The position numbers were made by a program, and so were the translations under genes. Shown in pieces: positions 25,692 through 34,222 of a DNA stretch of 60,272 bases. How positions within the stretch are numbered: the first letter of the stretch is position 1; every line of letters begins with the position of its first letter. Origin of the DNA: Lachnospiraceae bacterium (GTDB lineage: Bacteria > Bacillota > Clostridia > Lachnospirales > Lachnospiraceae); contig JAAWNY010000011.1 in NCBI GenBank assembly GCA_022799175.1, forward strand, positions 1-60,272, in the 5' to 3' direction. The notes under the pieces are model-generated. The model did no database searches and was not told where the DNA came from. It saw only the letters and a program-made list of their open reading frames with translations.

Positions 25692-25790
25692 GAAGATTGA
25701 ATTCAATGAGAGGAACGGAAGAATTTTTATAGTTGATGGAATAAAAACAAAAAAATGACAGTGTGAAATCTGCAATTTTTCACATACTAG

Positions 25791-25816
25791 AAAGGAGCTG
25801 AAAGGCTCCTTTTTGC
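25791..25816 (+). terminator. Hairpin with T-tract between recN and spoIVB
   Basis: AAAGGAGC, a TGAAAG loop and GCTCCTTT, then more T. It looks like a short Rho-independent terminator or attenuator. Because only about 40 nt separate it from the spoIVB start, spoIVB must be read through it or use a very close promoter. Confidence 0.7.
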
Positions 25817-25857
25817 TATCCTTTTACAAATCGTTTGAGAAAGAGGAGGTATGTGAG

Positions 25858-27147
25858 ATGGCGGGAAAGAAAAGAAAGAAAAATCCGTTTCGCCGGTGCT
25901 TGATAGGGACATTTTGGTTGAGCTTGCTGTTTACGATAGGATTTACCTGGTATTATGTGGAACGAAGAGTCCCCGATCGTTTGAGTGTGGTAGTAGATGA
26001 GAAAGAAGAATTTGATTTTGCCCTGCCGTTCCAGGTAACGCTTTTGAGTGAGAGTGAGGAAGTGGTGTTGGGAAATGAGTCCAACATTCCTTCTGATGAA
26101 ATTCGGTTGAATGTAGATGAGCCTTTTTCCCTATATGCCAAGAATTTGGGAAGTTATCGTTTGGGACTTAAGCTATTTGGCAAATTTCAGTTCAAGGAAA
26201 TTCAACTAGATGTGGTAGACACCCATTATGCAGTTCCTTGTGGGGTACCAGTGGGAATATATCTGCGTTCTAGCGGGGTGATGGTGATCGGAACCGGTCG
26301 CATTCGTTGCCAGAGTGGGGAAGAGGTAGAACCAGCTTATGGTATCTTGCAATCCGGCGATTATATAGAAGCAATTAACGGAGAACCGTTGAGAGATAAA
26401 GAGGCATTAATCAGCAATCTGAATCACAATGGAGAGCAGGAAGCAGTGTTGCGGGTGCGCAGAGACGGGGAGGAGTTGGAGATCCGAATGAATCCGGTTC
26501 AAGCTGCTGATGGTAATTATAAGCTGGGAGCCTGGGTAAGAGATGATACGCAGGGGATTGGGACACTGACCTATGTGGACACCAACGGCAATTTCGGCGC
26601 ATTGGGACATGGAATCAGCGACAGCGATACGGGAGAGGTAGTAGAAATCAATGAGGGCGCTTTATATGAGACCGAAATCATGGGGATTGAGAAAGGAAGT
26701 GCCGGTAATCCAGGAGTGATGGCAGGGGTTATCTATTATGGGCCGGGGTCCCGCCTGGGTTCTATCGAGGCAAACACTCAAGTGGGAATCTTCGGAAAGG
26801 TTAATGAAAAGATGCAGAAGTCCCTGCTGGGGGAAGCCGTGGAAATCGGCTATCGACAGGATGTGAAAAAAGGACAGGCGTGGATACGCAGTAATGTTTC
26901 CGGAGAGACGAGGGATTATGAGATTGAAATCCAGCGAATTGATTATAATCCGATCCAGGAGAATAAAAGCCTGGTAATCCGGGTAGTGGATGAGGAGCTG
27001 TTACATTTAACTGGCGGCATTGTTCAGGGAATGAGCGGTAGCCCGATTTTGCAAAATGGAAAACTGGTGGGAGCGGTAACCCATGTATTTGTTCAGGATT
27101 CGACGAGAGGATATGGGATATTTGTCGAGGACATGCTTCGACACTGA
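25858..27147 (+). CDS. spoIVB: SpoIVB sporulation peptidase
   Basis: 429 aa, family length. An N-terminal membrane segment (about 15-33), then a PDZ domain (about 125-205, with GILQSGDYIEAINGEPL), then the S55 peptidase domain with GALGHGISDSDTG and the catalytic Ser in IVQGMSGSPILQNGK. In sporulation it is secreted from the forespore and cleaves SpoIVFA to switch on pro-sigma-K processing. Start 25858 (MAGKKRKKN) has GAGGAGG upstream; an earlier in-frame ATG at 25813 lies within the hairpin. spo0A, normally next, is not adjacent here; repeat R2 follows. Confidence 0.95.
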   Translation: MAGKKRKKNPFRRCLIGTFWLSLLFTIGFTWYYVERRVPDRLSVVVDEKEEFDFALPFQVTLLSESEEVVLGNESNIPSDEIRLNVDEPFSLYAKNLGSYRLGLKLFGKFQFKEIQLDVVDTHYAVPCGVPVGIYLRSSGVMVIGTGRIRCQSGEEVEPAYGILQSGDYIEAINGEPLRDKEALISNLNHNGEQEAVLRVRRDGEELEIRMNPVQAADGNYKLGAWVRDDTQGIGTLTYVDTNGNFGALGHGISDSDTGEVVEINEGALYETEIMGIEKGSAGNPGVMAGVIYYGPGSRLGSIEANTQVGIFGKVNEKMQKSLLGEAVEIGYRQDVKKGQAWIRSNVSGETRDYEIEIQRIDYNPIQENKSLVIRVVDEELLHLTGGIVQGMSGSPILQNGKLVGAVTHVFVQDSTRGYGIFVEDMLRH

Positions 27148-27173
27148 GAAAGAATTGCTCGTCACCCAACATC

Positions 27174-27330
27174 ATGCCATTTCGATAAGCAGTGGCAAAG
27201 GGTACGCCAAGGAAGAGGGGAGAGAAGCAACAAGAAATTCTCTGCAAAATCAAAATATCACAGATGATTTCCTATTGCTTCTCGCCCCTCTTCCTTGGTT
27301 GATTTTCCCATTTCATTATCTAAATGACAT
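27174..27330 (+). repeat. Dispersed palindromic repeat, copy R2 (outer arms only)
   Basis: 157 bp. Ends ATGCCATTTCGATAAGCAG and CTAAATGACAT are the outermost arms, followed inward by GGTACGCCAAGGAAGAGG and its complement CCTCTTCCTTGG. The whole middle block present in R6 (inner hairpin included) is missing. Lies 26 bp after spoIVB and could serve as its terminator. Confidence 0.85.
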
Positions 27331-27452
27331 GGGGGTGGCTACCCCGCTTTTTTGACAACTTTAGCTTTCACAATTACTTATCAATATTACTAGGATTAAA
27401 AAAGTCTGAATAAGACGTTTGGATCCTGGTTTTTTATTTTTTAAACAGGACA

Positions 27453-27506
27453 TTGATTTAAGCATCTGTTGGCGGTATAATATAGAATATATCGGAAGAT
27501 ATATTC
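27453..27506 (+). promoter_or_regulatory. Sigma-A promoter and palindrome for the polysaccharide deacetylase
   Basis: TTGATT (27453-27458), exactly 17 bp, TATAAT (27476-27481). Just downstream is GAATATAT-CGGAAG-ATATATTC (27485-27506), a perfect 8-bp inverted repeat over the expected transcription start: an operator or a 5' mRNA hairpin. Confidence 0.75.
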
Positions 27507-27545
27507 CATTATATTAAAGAAATGTTCAATTAGGGAAGGAAGATT

Positions 27546-28628
27546 ATGAAACAGCAGAGAAAATTGTTAGTTGCAGTAATGGGAGCAGTATGTTTGTTTG
27601 CGCAGCCGGTGTTGGCTGCAGGTTCGGGAGATGCTTTGGAGAGTGCGTTTAGAGTGAGGCAAGAAGCGAGCGGTTCCGAAATGCCGATACAAGAGCCAGG
27701 TAGCGAGGGAAGTGCGATGGTGGTATCCGGTGAGGAAACGGTTCAGACTTCGACAGTAATTGTGGCAGGACAGAGCAACGAATCGCAGAATCAGGGTCCT
27801 GCATTCCAAGCGGCGGAGGAAGAGGCCCGGCGAATCGCTGAAGAAGAGGCGGCTAAGCAGGCGGCAGCGGAGGAGGCAGCCAGACAAGCAGCGGAGGAGG
27901 CGGCGCAGCAGGCGGCAGCGGAAGAAGCTGCCCGGCAAGCAGCGGAAGAGGCGGCTAAGAAGGCGGCAGAAGAAGCCGCTCGGCAGGCGGCAGCGCAACA
28001 AGAGGGAGGCCGGGTGATCGATCCGTCCAGACCGATGGTGGCTCTTACCTATGATGATGGTCCACAGCCGTCGGTGGGTAACCGTATCATGGACTGTATG
28101 GCACAATATGGCGGAAGAGCAACCTTTTTTATGGTGGGAGAACGGGTGGGGTCTTATACCTCAGAAGTTCGGCGGATGGTTGCGGAGGGGCACGAAGTGG
28201 CCAATCATTCTATGAATCATAAATATCTCCAGAAACAGGGAGTGGCAGAGATTCAGGCACAGGTAAACCAGTGTAACGATGCTATAGAGGCTGCCTGTGG
28301 GGTTCGTCCGCGGTTAATGCGGTTGCCCGGAGGCAATTATAATGCAACCGTGCTGGCAAATACTCATATGCCAATGATTCAGTGGAATATCGACACAAAA
28401 GACTGGAAGACAAAGAATGCTCAGCAGACAATCCAAACAGTATTGAGTCAAGTCAAAGATGGAGATATTATCTTGATGCATGAACTATATGGGGCTACTG
28501 GTGATGCATCCATGCAGCTTATTCCAGAGCTGACAAACCGGGGATTTCAGCTGGTGACAGTCAGTGAAATGGCGGCGGCCAAAGGGTACACGCTGGAAGC
28601 TGGAAAGTTGTATTCTTCATTCCGGTAA
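27546..28628 (+). CDS. Secreted polysaccharide deacetylase (NodB domain) with Ala/Glu-rich helix
   Basis: 360 aa. Signal peptide 1-24 (cleavage after VLA). Residues about 85-155 are a long Ala/Glu/Gln/Arg helix built from EEAARQAA-type repeats, probably a wall-spanning coiled stalk. Residues about 160-355 are the NodB domain: ALTYDDGPQ (catalytic Asp pair), HEVANHSMNHKYL (metal His pair), RLPGGNYN, and ILMHE near the end. Likely deacetylates peptidoglycan GlcNAc or another extracellular polysaccharide. It converges with dctM, only 6 nt between stops, so no terminator separates them. Confidence 0.92.
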   Translation: MKQQRKLLVAVMGAVCLFAQPVLAAGSGDALESAFRVRQEASGSEMPIQEPGSEGSAMVVSGEETVQTSTVIVAGQSNESQNQGPAFQAAEEEARRIAEEEAAKQAAAEEAARQAAEEAAQQAAAEEAARQAAEEAAKKAAEEAARQAAAQQEGGRVIDPSRPMVALTYDDGPQPSVGNRIMDCMAQYGGRATFFMVGERVGSYTSEVRRMVAEGHEVANHSMNHKYLQKQGVAEIQAQVNQCNDAIEAACGVRPRLMRLPGGNYNATVLANTHMPMIQWNIDTKDWKTKNAQQTIQTVLSQVKDGDIILMHELYGATGDASMQLIPELTNRGFQLVTVSEMAAAKGYTLEAGKLYSSFR

Positions 28629-28634
28629 GAAAAG

Positions 28635-29936
28635 TTACAACATTCCGGCAATCATAGGAAGTGTCAGACTGACGGCGGAAACATAAGTGACTAACAAAAG
28701 CCCAGCCAAAATAGCGATATAGTATACCAACATATGAGGCATCACTCTGGCAAGGGAGGTTTTCCCAACTTTGATAGCGACAAATAAGGTATTGCCTACT
28801 GGCGGGGTGATGTTACCAATACATAGATTATACACCAGAATCAGGCCAAATTGGATGGGACTCATGCCAAAGGTCTTTACCACAGGTAAAAATAGGGGAG
28901 TAAAGATTAAAATAGCAGGAGTTACATCCATAAAAGTTCCGGCAATCAGTAGAATTCCATTCATGATAAGCAATATAATGACAGAATTGTCAGTTAGGCC
29001 AAGGAGAGCGGCAGAGATTGCCTGAGGGATCTGAGTAAAAGCCATAACCCAACCCATAATATTGGAAACGCCGATCAAAAATACGATCATACCGCTCATT
29101 TTGGCACTGTCGGTGACAATGTGCCAGAAAGTTTTCCAGGAAAGACTCCGGTAACAAATACTCAGAATTAAGGCGTAGACAACCGCGATAGCAGAGCCTT
29201 CGGTGGCAGTAAAGACTCCGATAATGATTCCACCGATAACGACAATAATCAGGGATAAAGCCGGGATGGCACGTAGAGTGGCACAGAGCAGATTTTGCCA
29301 GTCGAATTTTCCGGGAATTCCCTGATAGCCGTTTCTTTTGGCGATCATTACCGCAACCAATATACAGCAGGCGCTCCAGATGATGCCAGGGATATATCCA
29401 GCCAAAAACAAGGCGGCCACAGAGGTTCCTCCAGAGACCAGAGAATAGGTGATCAATGCATTGGAAGGAGGAATCAGCAGACCGGCTGGAGCAGAAGCAC
29501 CATTGGTGGCAGCACATAAGGCCGGATCATAGCCCTGTTCCTCCTCTCCCTCCCGAACCATGCTGCCTACGGCCGCTGCCGCGGCAGATGCGGAGCCGGA
29601 AATAGCACCGAACAGAGCATTGGCGCCCACATTAGTTACCAGCAAAGAGCCAGGGAGTTTTCCCAAGATGGCCAGCACAAAGTCAACCAGTCGTTTGGCG
29701 ATACCTCCTTGGTTCATCAGATTTCCGGCCAGAATAAAAAAGGGAATGGCAGTAAGACTGAACTTACTCATGCCAACGAAGATTCTCTGAGAAGCAGTCA
29801 GGACGGAAACATCCAGTGGAACTACTTGTAAAATAGCAGCCAGGGAGGAGATACCGATGGCATAGGAGATAGGTACTCCCAGGACTAAGAGGATAGCCAG
29901 TACCCCGAGAATAATGAGTAAGGATTGAATTGCCAT
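28635..29936 (-). CDS. dctM: TRAP transporter large permease (DctM)
   Basis: 433 aa, very hydrophobic with about 12 membrane segments; family signatures AIPFFILAGNLMNQGGIA and a C-terminal NITPPVGNTLFVAIKVG. Carries the translocation path of a tripartite ATP-independent periplasmic-type transporter, Na+-driven. Start 29936 (MAIQSLLII) has GGAAAGGAGG upstream; the longer frame to 29981 runs into dctQ. The dctP-dctQ-dctM order on the minus strand is a normal TRAP operon. The substrate cannot be told from the sequence. Confidence 0.93.
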   Translation of the reverse strand: MAIQSLLIILGVLAILLVLGVPISYAIGISSLAAILQVVPLDVSVLTASQRIFVGMSKFSLTAIPFFILAGNLMNQGGIAKRLVDFVLAILGKLPGSLLVTNVGANALFGAISGSASAAAAAVGSMVREGEEEQGYDPALCAATNGASAPAGLLIPPSNALITYSLVSGGTSVAALFLAGYIPGIIWSACCILVAVMIAKRNGYQGIPGKFDWQNLLCATLRAIPALSLIIVVIGGIIIGVFTATEGSAIAVVYALILSICYRSLSWKTFWHIVTDSAKMSGMIVFLIGVSNIMGWVMAFTQIPQAISAALLGLTDNSVIILLIMNGILLIAGTFMDVTPAILIFTPLFLPVVKTFGMSPIQFGLILVYNLCIGNITPPVGNTLFVAIKVGKTSLARVMPHMLVYYIAILAGLLLVTYVSAVSLTLPMIAGML

Positions 29937-29937
29937 A

Positions 29938-30465
29938 TTACGCCTCCTTTCCCGCTTTTTCAGCGGCTTGAACCATCTCATTTACAGATTCTAATTCGAT
30001 TTTTCCGGTAATGATTTCCACAATATTCAAAATAGTATAAATAATATTTAAGATGCCGCTTACAGGGAGTACCAGGTAGAAAAAGCCGATGGCGATTCCC
30101 AGAGAAGATGTCATCTGTCCCATGGCCAGATCGGTAATCTGAATTCCGCCGAATACCAGAATAACTCCGGCAAAGAGACAGGCTATGATTTCAGAAAAGA
30201 TGGCTAGGAATTTTTTCCCTTTGTGATTGATGCGATCCATGAGCAAAGGAATATTCATATGTCCGCGTTCGCCTACAACGAGAGAAGAGCCGAAAAGAGC
30301 CATCCAGGCAAACAGATAAGATACCAGCTCTTCAGACCAAGAGGAAGGATTTTTCAGCACATAACGGGTCAGAACTTGCCAGCAAGTGAGGAGGACCATG
30401 GCTAAAAAGCTTCCTCCGGCTAAAACATTTAAAATTTGATTTAAAAATTTTCTTAATGGATTCAT
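29938..30465 (-). CDS. dctQ: TRAP transporter small permease (DctQ)
   Basis: 175 aa with four membrane segments and the family motif around RYVLKNPSSWSEELVSYLF, then ERGHMNI. It pairs with DctM in the membrane. Its stop lies 1 nt from the dctM start, and its own start lies 9 nt after dctP, so translation is closely linked. Ribosome-binding site on the minus strand: AGGAGATCTC. Confidence 0.93.
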   Translation of the reverse strand: MNPLRKFLNQILNVLAGGSFLAMVLLTCWQVLTRYVLKNPSSWSEELVSYLFAWMALFGSSLVVGERGHMNIPLLMDRINHKGKKFLAIFSEIIACLFAGVILVFGGIQITDLAMGQMTSSLGIAIGFFYLVLPVSGILNIIYTILNIVEIITGKIELESVNEMVQAAEKAGKEA

Positions 30466-30474
30466 AGAGATCTC

Positions 30475-31515
30475 CTATTCTGTGATTGTAGGATAAAGGG
30501 CGTTATATTCTTGAATGGCATCATAAATGGGCTGAATATGGGGATTGTTTTGCAGTACAGAACGATGTAGTGGAGCACAAGCTTCTACAAAAGGTGCCTG
30601 ATCCGGATAGAGAAATTGGACTTTTTGTTGCTCGGCTGCTTTTTTTCTGGCAGCATCAACAGCTTTGACCCACTCTTCCCGCTGTATCTGATTGATCCGA
30701 CGATAGCCTTCTTCAAAGATAGCGAGTTCCTCATCAGATAAGCTCTGAATAAAAGCATTGTTGGCAATCAAAATATCAGGAACCATTTGATGCATGTCAT
30801 AGGAGTAGTACTTACAGACATCTCCATGACCATTGTCGGTCAATGCCATTTCATTATTTTCTGCTCCATCAATGATATTAGACTGCAAGGCTGTATAAAC
30901 GTCGCCAAATCCCATGGGAGTGGCGGAACCGCCCAGAAGACGCATCATCTCAATGTTGGTGGGGGATTGTTGAACACGTATTTTCAATCCTTTTAAATCA
31001 GCTGGACTTTTCACCGGTTTGTTGACTGTGTAAAAATTTCGGGTGCCTGCGTCTAACCAGGTAACAGCGGTAAAGCCGGCTTTCTGGGTAGCCGTGAAGA
31101 TGGGGGTGGTGATTTGAGGATCATCCATGGCATGATGATAGGAATCTGCGCTGGCAAACAGATAGGGTAAATTAAAAATCTCGTAATTTTTGCTGAATGT
31201 TTCCAGGATAGCATTGCTGGCAATGCAATAATCGATAGCGCCGGTCTGGGTCAGCTGTACCATGTCGGTCTGAGACCCCAGAAGTTCACTGGGATATACT
31301 TCCACAATATAACGGTCACCAAGGTGTTCATTGATGTAGTTTTGAAAGGCAGTCAGTGCAATATGGGTTGGATGATTGGTGGACTGGTTGTGCCCAATAC
31401 GGACAATACGGCGGTGGGGAACAGAACTACAACCAGTTAGCGGAAGAGCAATTGCTATAAAAATTGTTAAAAAAAGAAAATTAAGTAAGAAATGTCTCTG
31501 GTATATTCGTTTCAT
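30475..31515 (-). CDS. dctP: TRAP transporter substrate-binding lipoprotein (DctP)
   Basis: 346 aa. Signal peptide with a lipobox LTGC near residue 29, so a lipoprotein on the outer membrane face. DctP family signatures: RIGHNQSTNHPTHIAL near the start, LKGLKIRVQQSPTNIEMMRLLG with the substrate-carboxylate-binding Arg, then GFGDVYTALQSNIIDGAENN. Family ligands are carboxylates or sugar acids; the exact one is unknown. Start 31515 is the only in-frame ATG near the AAAGGAGG site, though spacing (about 14 nt) is long. Confidence 0.93.
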   Translation of the reverse strand: MKRIYQRHFLLNFLFLTIFIAIALPLTGCSSVPHRRIVRIGHNQSTNHPTHIALTAFQNYINEHLGDRYIVEVYPSELLGSQTDMVQLTQTGAIDYCIASNAILETFSKNYEIFNLPYLFASADSYHHAMDDPQITTPIFTATQKAGFTAVTWLDAGTRNFYTVNKPVKSPADLKGLKIRVQQSPTNIEMMRLLGGSATPMGFGDVYTALQSNIIDGAENNEMALTDNGHGDVCKYYSYDMHQMVPDILIANNAFIQSLSDEELAIFEEGYRRINQIQREEWVKAVDAARKKAAEQQKVQFLYPDQAPFVEACAPLHRSVLQNNPHIQPIYDAIQEYNALYPTITE

Positions 31516-31661
31516 CGATGATTTACAACCTCCTTTTGTGAAAATTTGGTTAGATGGTTTCTCTATACAGTATTTGTATATTTTTCAGTTTTTTGCTGGA
31601 AAGAAGAGGAAGATAATAGGAATGCGGGAGCAGAAGATTTTGCGTAAAGGCAGACAGAAAA

Positions 31662-31706
31662 AGCCCCATCCGCTTGCGGGGAAGCTTTTGGATGGGACTT
31701 TTGACG
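31662..31706 (-). terminator. Terminator of the amidase gene
   Basis: On the minus strand the arms GTCCCATCC and GGATGGGGC flank a loop and are followed by a T run (CTTTTTCTGTC). It lies just after the minus-strand amidase stop at 31721. The A-rich side also gives partial symmetry on the plus strand. Confidence 0.75.
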
Positions 31707-31720
31707 ATAAAGAATATGAA

Positions 31721-32611
31721 TTATAGAAGGGCTCCCTTCTTATCTGTTTGCAGGCAGAGTTTTCCCTGAAACATGCTTCCATCTTCTGTTAGACGGTATA
31801 GCTCACCTTTCCATACGACCCATTGATTCTTTACCATGGCACCATCACTGCCAAGATAATACCATTTTCCGTCGGATCCGGTTTTCCAGTCATCTTGGAT
31901 CATCATTCCGGCGCCATCAAACCAATACCAGTTTTTTCCGTCCATATACCAGTCATTACGCACGGGTTTACCCGTATTTCCTAAGTAAAAACGCCATCCG
32001 CCATCTTCTTCGATCCATCCGGACTTTTTTTCTGGCAAAGGATTAATTATATTATAATATAAAGCGATGGTCTCGGCTTCTGCTTTGGCAAGCCAGTGGA
32101 TATTGCTTTCTTCCATCAGCCATTTTGTTATTTGGGAATTGGTATGGAAGGAATTTTCCAAAATCAATCCTGGCGTTCCTACGGCAGTAGCTCCCCGCAG
32201 TACGCCATAATAATCTCCTTTTTTTCCGCGTCGATGTTCGATACGGGCTTTTTGGCGTGTCCCGATCACCCGCTCCACGCACTGAGCTAACGCCATACCG
32301 ATCCCATCTGCACTGCCGTCAATGGCGCAATAGGCAGCAGGATAATCTACATTATCATTTACGATAGTTCCCACAGCATTGGTGTGATCGGAGATAAATA
32401 ACGCGCAATCGCGGGAGGCGGCGCCTCTGCTGTAAAGGCCGCGATCCTTTTCTTGATCGCTGCGGGTGGTGATTACTTCAATTCCGTACTCCTCCAGATA
32501 TTTTTTCTGCAGCAAGTGCAGCTTCCAGGTCAATTCAGATTCATAATACCGGTTGTCCGCCGGACTCTGATTATATTGGCCATAGTGACCGGCATCAATA
32601 CAAATTTTCAT
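31721..32611 (-). CDS. N-acetylmuramoyl-L-alanine amidase (Amidase_3) with wall-binding repeats
   Basis: 296 aa. The catalytic domain (1-180) has CIDAGHYG (zinc His), the YYESELTWKL segment with a metal Glu, SDHTNA (second His) and LILENSFHTN with the catalytic Glu. Residues about 190-296 are choline-binding-like wall repeats (GWRFYLGNTGKPVRNDWYMD, KWYYLGSDGAMVKNQW). No signal peptide, so it may be exported by lysis or act inside a sporangium or phage-like context. Start 32611 has AAAGGAA upstream and fits the domain start; an in-frame extension to 32833 is not supported. Confidence 0.9.
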   Translation of the reverse strand: MKICIDAGHYGQYNQSPADNRYYESELTWKLHLLQKKYLEEYGIEVITTRSDQEKDRGLYSRGAASRDCALFISDHTNAVGTIVNDNVDYPAAYCAIDGSADGIGMALAQCVERVIGTRQKARIEHRRGKKGDYYGVLRGATAVGTPGLILENSFHTNSQITKWLMEESNIHWLAKAEAETIALYYNIINPLPEKKSGWIEEDGGWRFYLGNTGKPVRNDWYMDGKNWYWFDGAGMMIQDDWKTGSDGKWYYLGSDGAMVKNQWVVWKGELYRLTEDGSMFQGKLCLQTDKKGALL

Positions 32612-32707
32612 AGATGATGATTCCTTTTTTCTGTTTTTTCTATCATATGAAAAATTAAGACAAGAGGATACTTTTTTAAAGAGAAGGAAAGATGTTAGTT
32701 TTTGCCC

Positions 32708-32737
32708 TTGTCCCTGGAAGGCAATATATGGTACTAT
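32708..32737 (+). promoter_or_regulatory. Sigma-A promoter for the SDR gene
   Basis: TTGTCC (32708-32713), 18-bp spacer, TACTAT (32732-32737), then a near-ideal AGGAGGTGAT ribosome-binding site before the ATG at 32760. Confidence 0.65.
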
Positions 32738-32759
32738 ATAAGGAACAGGAGGTGATACT

Positions 32760-33491
32760 ATGGCAAGAAAATCTGTTCTTGTAACTGGCGCTTCTCGGGG
32801 GATCGGAAAGGCCATTGCGGTAAAATTTGCCAAAAAGGGTTATAATGTTATCATTAATTGTGCGCACAGGGAATCTGAGCTTTTACAGGCTCAGAAAGAG
32901 ATTGAGAATTATCAGGTATCCTGTACTGCTTTTCTGGGAGATATGGGTGATCGGACCATCTGTGAAAAGTTATTTAGCCTGATTCGTAAGCAGTATGGTT
33001 CTCTGGATGTGCTCGTCAACAATGCCGGCATTGCTTACATTGGTCTGCTGCAAGATATGGCGGGCAGTGACTGGGAACGCATTCTGAACACCAATTTGAC
33101 ATCAGTTTTTAATTGCTGTAAATTGGCAATCCCTCTGATGCTTTCGGCAAAGCAGGGGAAAATCATCAATATTTCTTCTGTTTGGGGGAATGTCGGAGCA
33201 TCTTGTGAGGTGGCTTATTCTGCTACAAAAGGGGGCATCAATGCATTCACCAAAGCGCTGGCAAAAGAACTGGCTCCTAGCAATATTCAGGTAAATGCGG
33301 TGGCCTGTGGTGCAATCGATACAGAGATGAATCAATGGATGGAGGAAGATGATCTGATCGGTCTGGTGGAGGACATTCCCACGGGACGTCTGGGGCGGGC
33401 AGAGGAAGTCGCAGATTTGGTCTATCATTTGGGGTATAAAAATGCTTATCTTACTGGGCAGGTGATTGGGCTGGATGGGGGATGGATTTGA
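32760..33491 (+). CDS. SDR-family reductase, YmfI-like (EF-P 5-aminopentanone reductase candidate)
   Basis: 243 aa Rossmann short-chain dehydrogenase: VTGASRGIGKAIA (NAD(P) loop), DVLVNNAGIAY, ISSVWGNVGASCEVAYSATKG with catalytic Ser/Tyr/Lys, and VIGLDGGWI at the end. It resembles FabG, but the ISSVWG...GASCEVAYSA stretch is closer to YmfI of Bacillus, which reduces the 5-aminopentanone intermediate of EF-P modification (family knowledge; assignment is inference). It is monocistronic and its stop codon touches repeat R3. Confidence 0.85.
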   Translation: MARKSVLVTGASRGIGKAIAVKFAKKGYNVIINCAHRESELLQAQKEIENYQVSCTAFLGDMGDRTICEKLFSLIRKQYGSLDVLVNNAGIAYIGLLQDMAGSDWERILNTNLTSVFNCCKLAIPLMLSAKQGKIINISSVWGNVGASCEVAYSATKGGINAFTKALAKELAPSNIQVNAVACGAIDTEMNQWMEEDDLIGLVEDIPTGRLGRAEEVADLVYHLGYKNAYLTGQVIGLDGGWI

Positions 33492-33649
33492 GATTAAGAA
33501 TTCCTAAAACCCCTGCCTTTTGGTAAAAATGAAACGAAAATATACAAACTCACTCCGCTCAAACCGTGTATATTTTCGTTTCAACGCCAAATTCAAGGAT
33601 TTAAGGACTTCTAAATCTCTGCAAAGTCAAAAGGAACAGACCATTTTTT
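33490..33649 (+). repeat. Dispersed palindromic repeat, copy R3 (middle block only)
   Basis: Contains GAGATTAAGAATTCC, the inner hairpin (arms GAAACGAAAATATAC and GTATATTTTCGTTTC) and CTAAATCTCTGCAAAGTC, ending in a short remnant CAGACCATTTTTT. Both outer arms are missing. It lies between the convergent SDR and GreA-like genes, so it may terminate both. Confidence 0.85.
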
Positions 33650-33667
33650 GGTGTAGTTTTTGAAAAA

Positions 33668-34168
33668 TTAGAATCGGCGGATCGGATCCTCTCTGCCGTC
33701 GGTCTTTTCAATTTTCCGCACAGTCACATAATAGCTGTAAGTTTCATTTGCTTGTACTAGCACCCGATCTCCGACCTTTTTATGCAAAATGGCTCTACCA
33801 AGAGGGGATTCTGTGCTGATCATATTGTTCATAGAGTTTCCCCGGATACTGGTGACTAACTTGTATTCTTCCTCCTCGTCGTCATCCTCCATATACAAGA
33901 TAACGGTGTTGTTTAAACCGATCTCATCTTCACGGGATTCTTCCGAGATGATGATGGCATTTTTCAACATGTTTTCCAAATACCGGATTCGACTTTCATT
34001 TTGATTTTTTTCTCGTTTCGCGGCGTGATACTCAAAATTTTCACTGAGATCTCCATGGGCCCGCGCTTCCTTTACTGCTTCCAGACATTCTTTGCGCACC
34101 ACCAGTTTTCGATGTTCAATCTCTTCTTCAATCTTTTTGACATCACTTTTTGTCAGCTTTTCCCGCAT
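33668..34168 (-). CDS. greA: GreA/GreB-family transcript cleavage factor
   Basis: 166 aa, close to GreA. The N-terminal coiled-coil finger has ARAHGDLSENFEYHAAKREK, the Gre signature with the acidic tip residues, and the C-terminal FKBP-like domain includes STESPLGRAIL and GDRVLV. It rescues backtracked RNA polymerase. Start 34168 has GGGAGGC 7 nt upstream; ATG at 34189 lacks this. GreA is usually near lysS in Firmicutes; here it sits alone next to an ABC-class ATPase, so it may be a second Gre paralogue. Confidence 0.9.
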   Translation of the reverse strand: MREKLTKSDVKKIEEEIEHRKLVVRKECLEAVKEARAHGDLSENFEYHAAKREKNQNESRIRYLENMLKNAIIISEESREDEIGLNNTVILYMEDDDEEEEYKLVTSIRGNSMNNMISTESPLGRAILHKKVGDRVLVQANETYSYYVTVRKIEKTDGREDPIRRF

Positions 34169-34222
34169 TTTTTCTGCCTCCCATGTCATAATCTGTGAAT
34201 CTTTTGCATGTTTCCCTATCGC

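Noticed and set aside
25783..25789. CATACTA as a sigma-G type -10 for spoIVB
   Set aside because: No matching -35 at the right distance and a hairpin terminator lies between it and the gene.
32612..32833. N-terminal extension of the amidase frame
   Set aside because: It overlaps the SDR promoter and start; not amidase-like. 32611 has a ribosome-binding site and fits the domain start.
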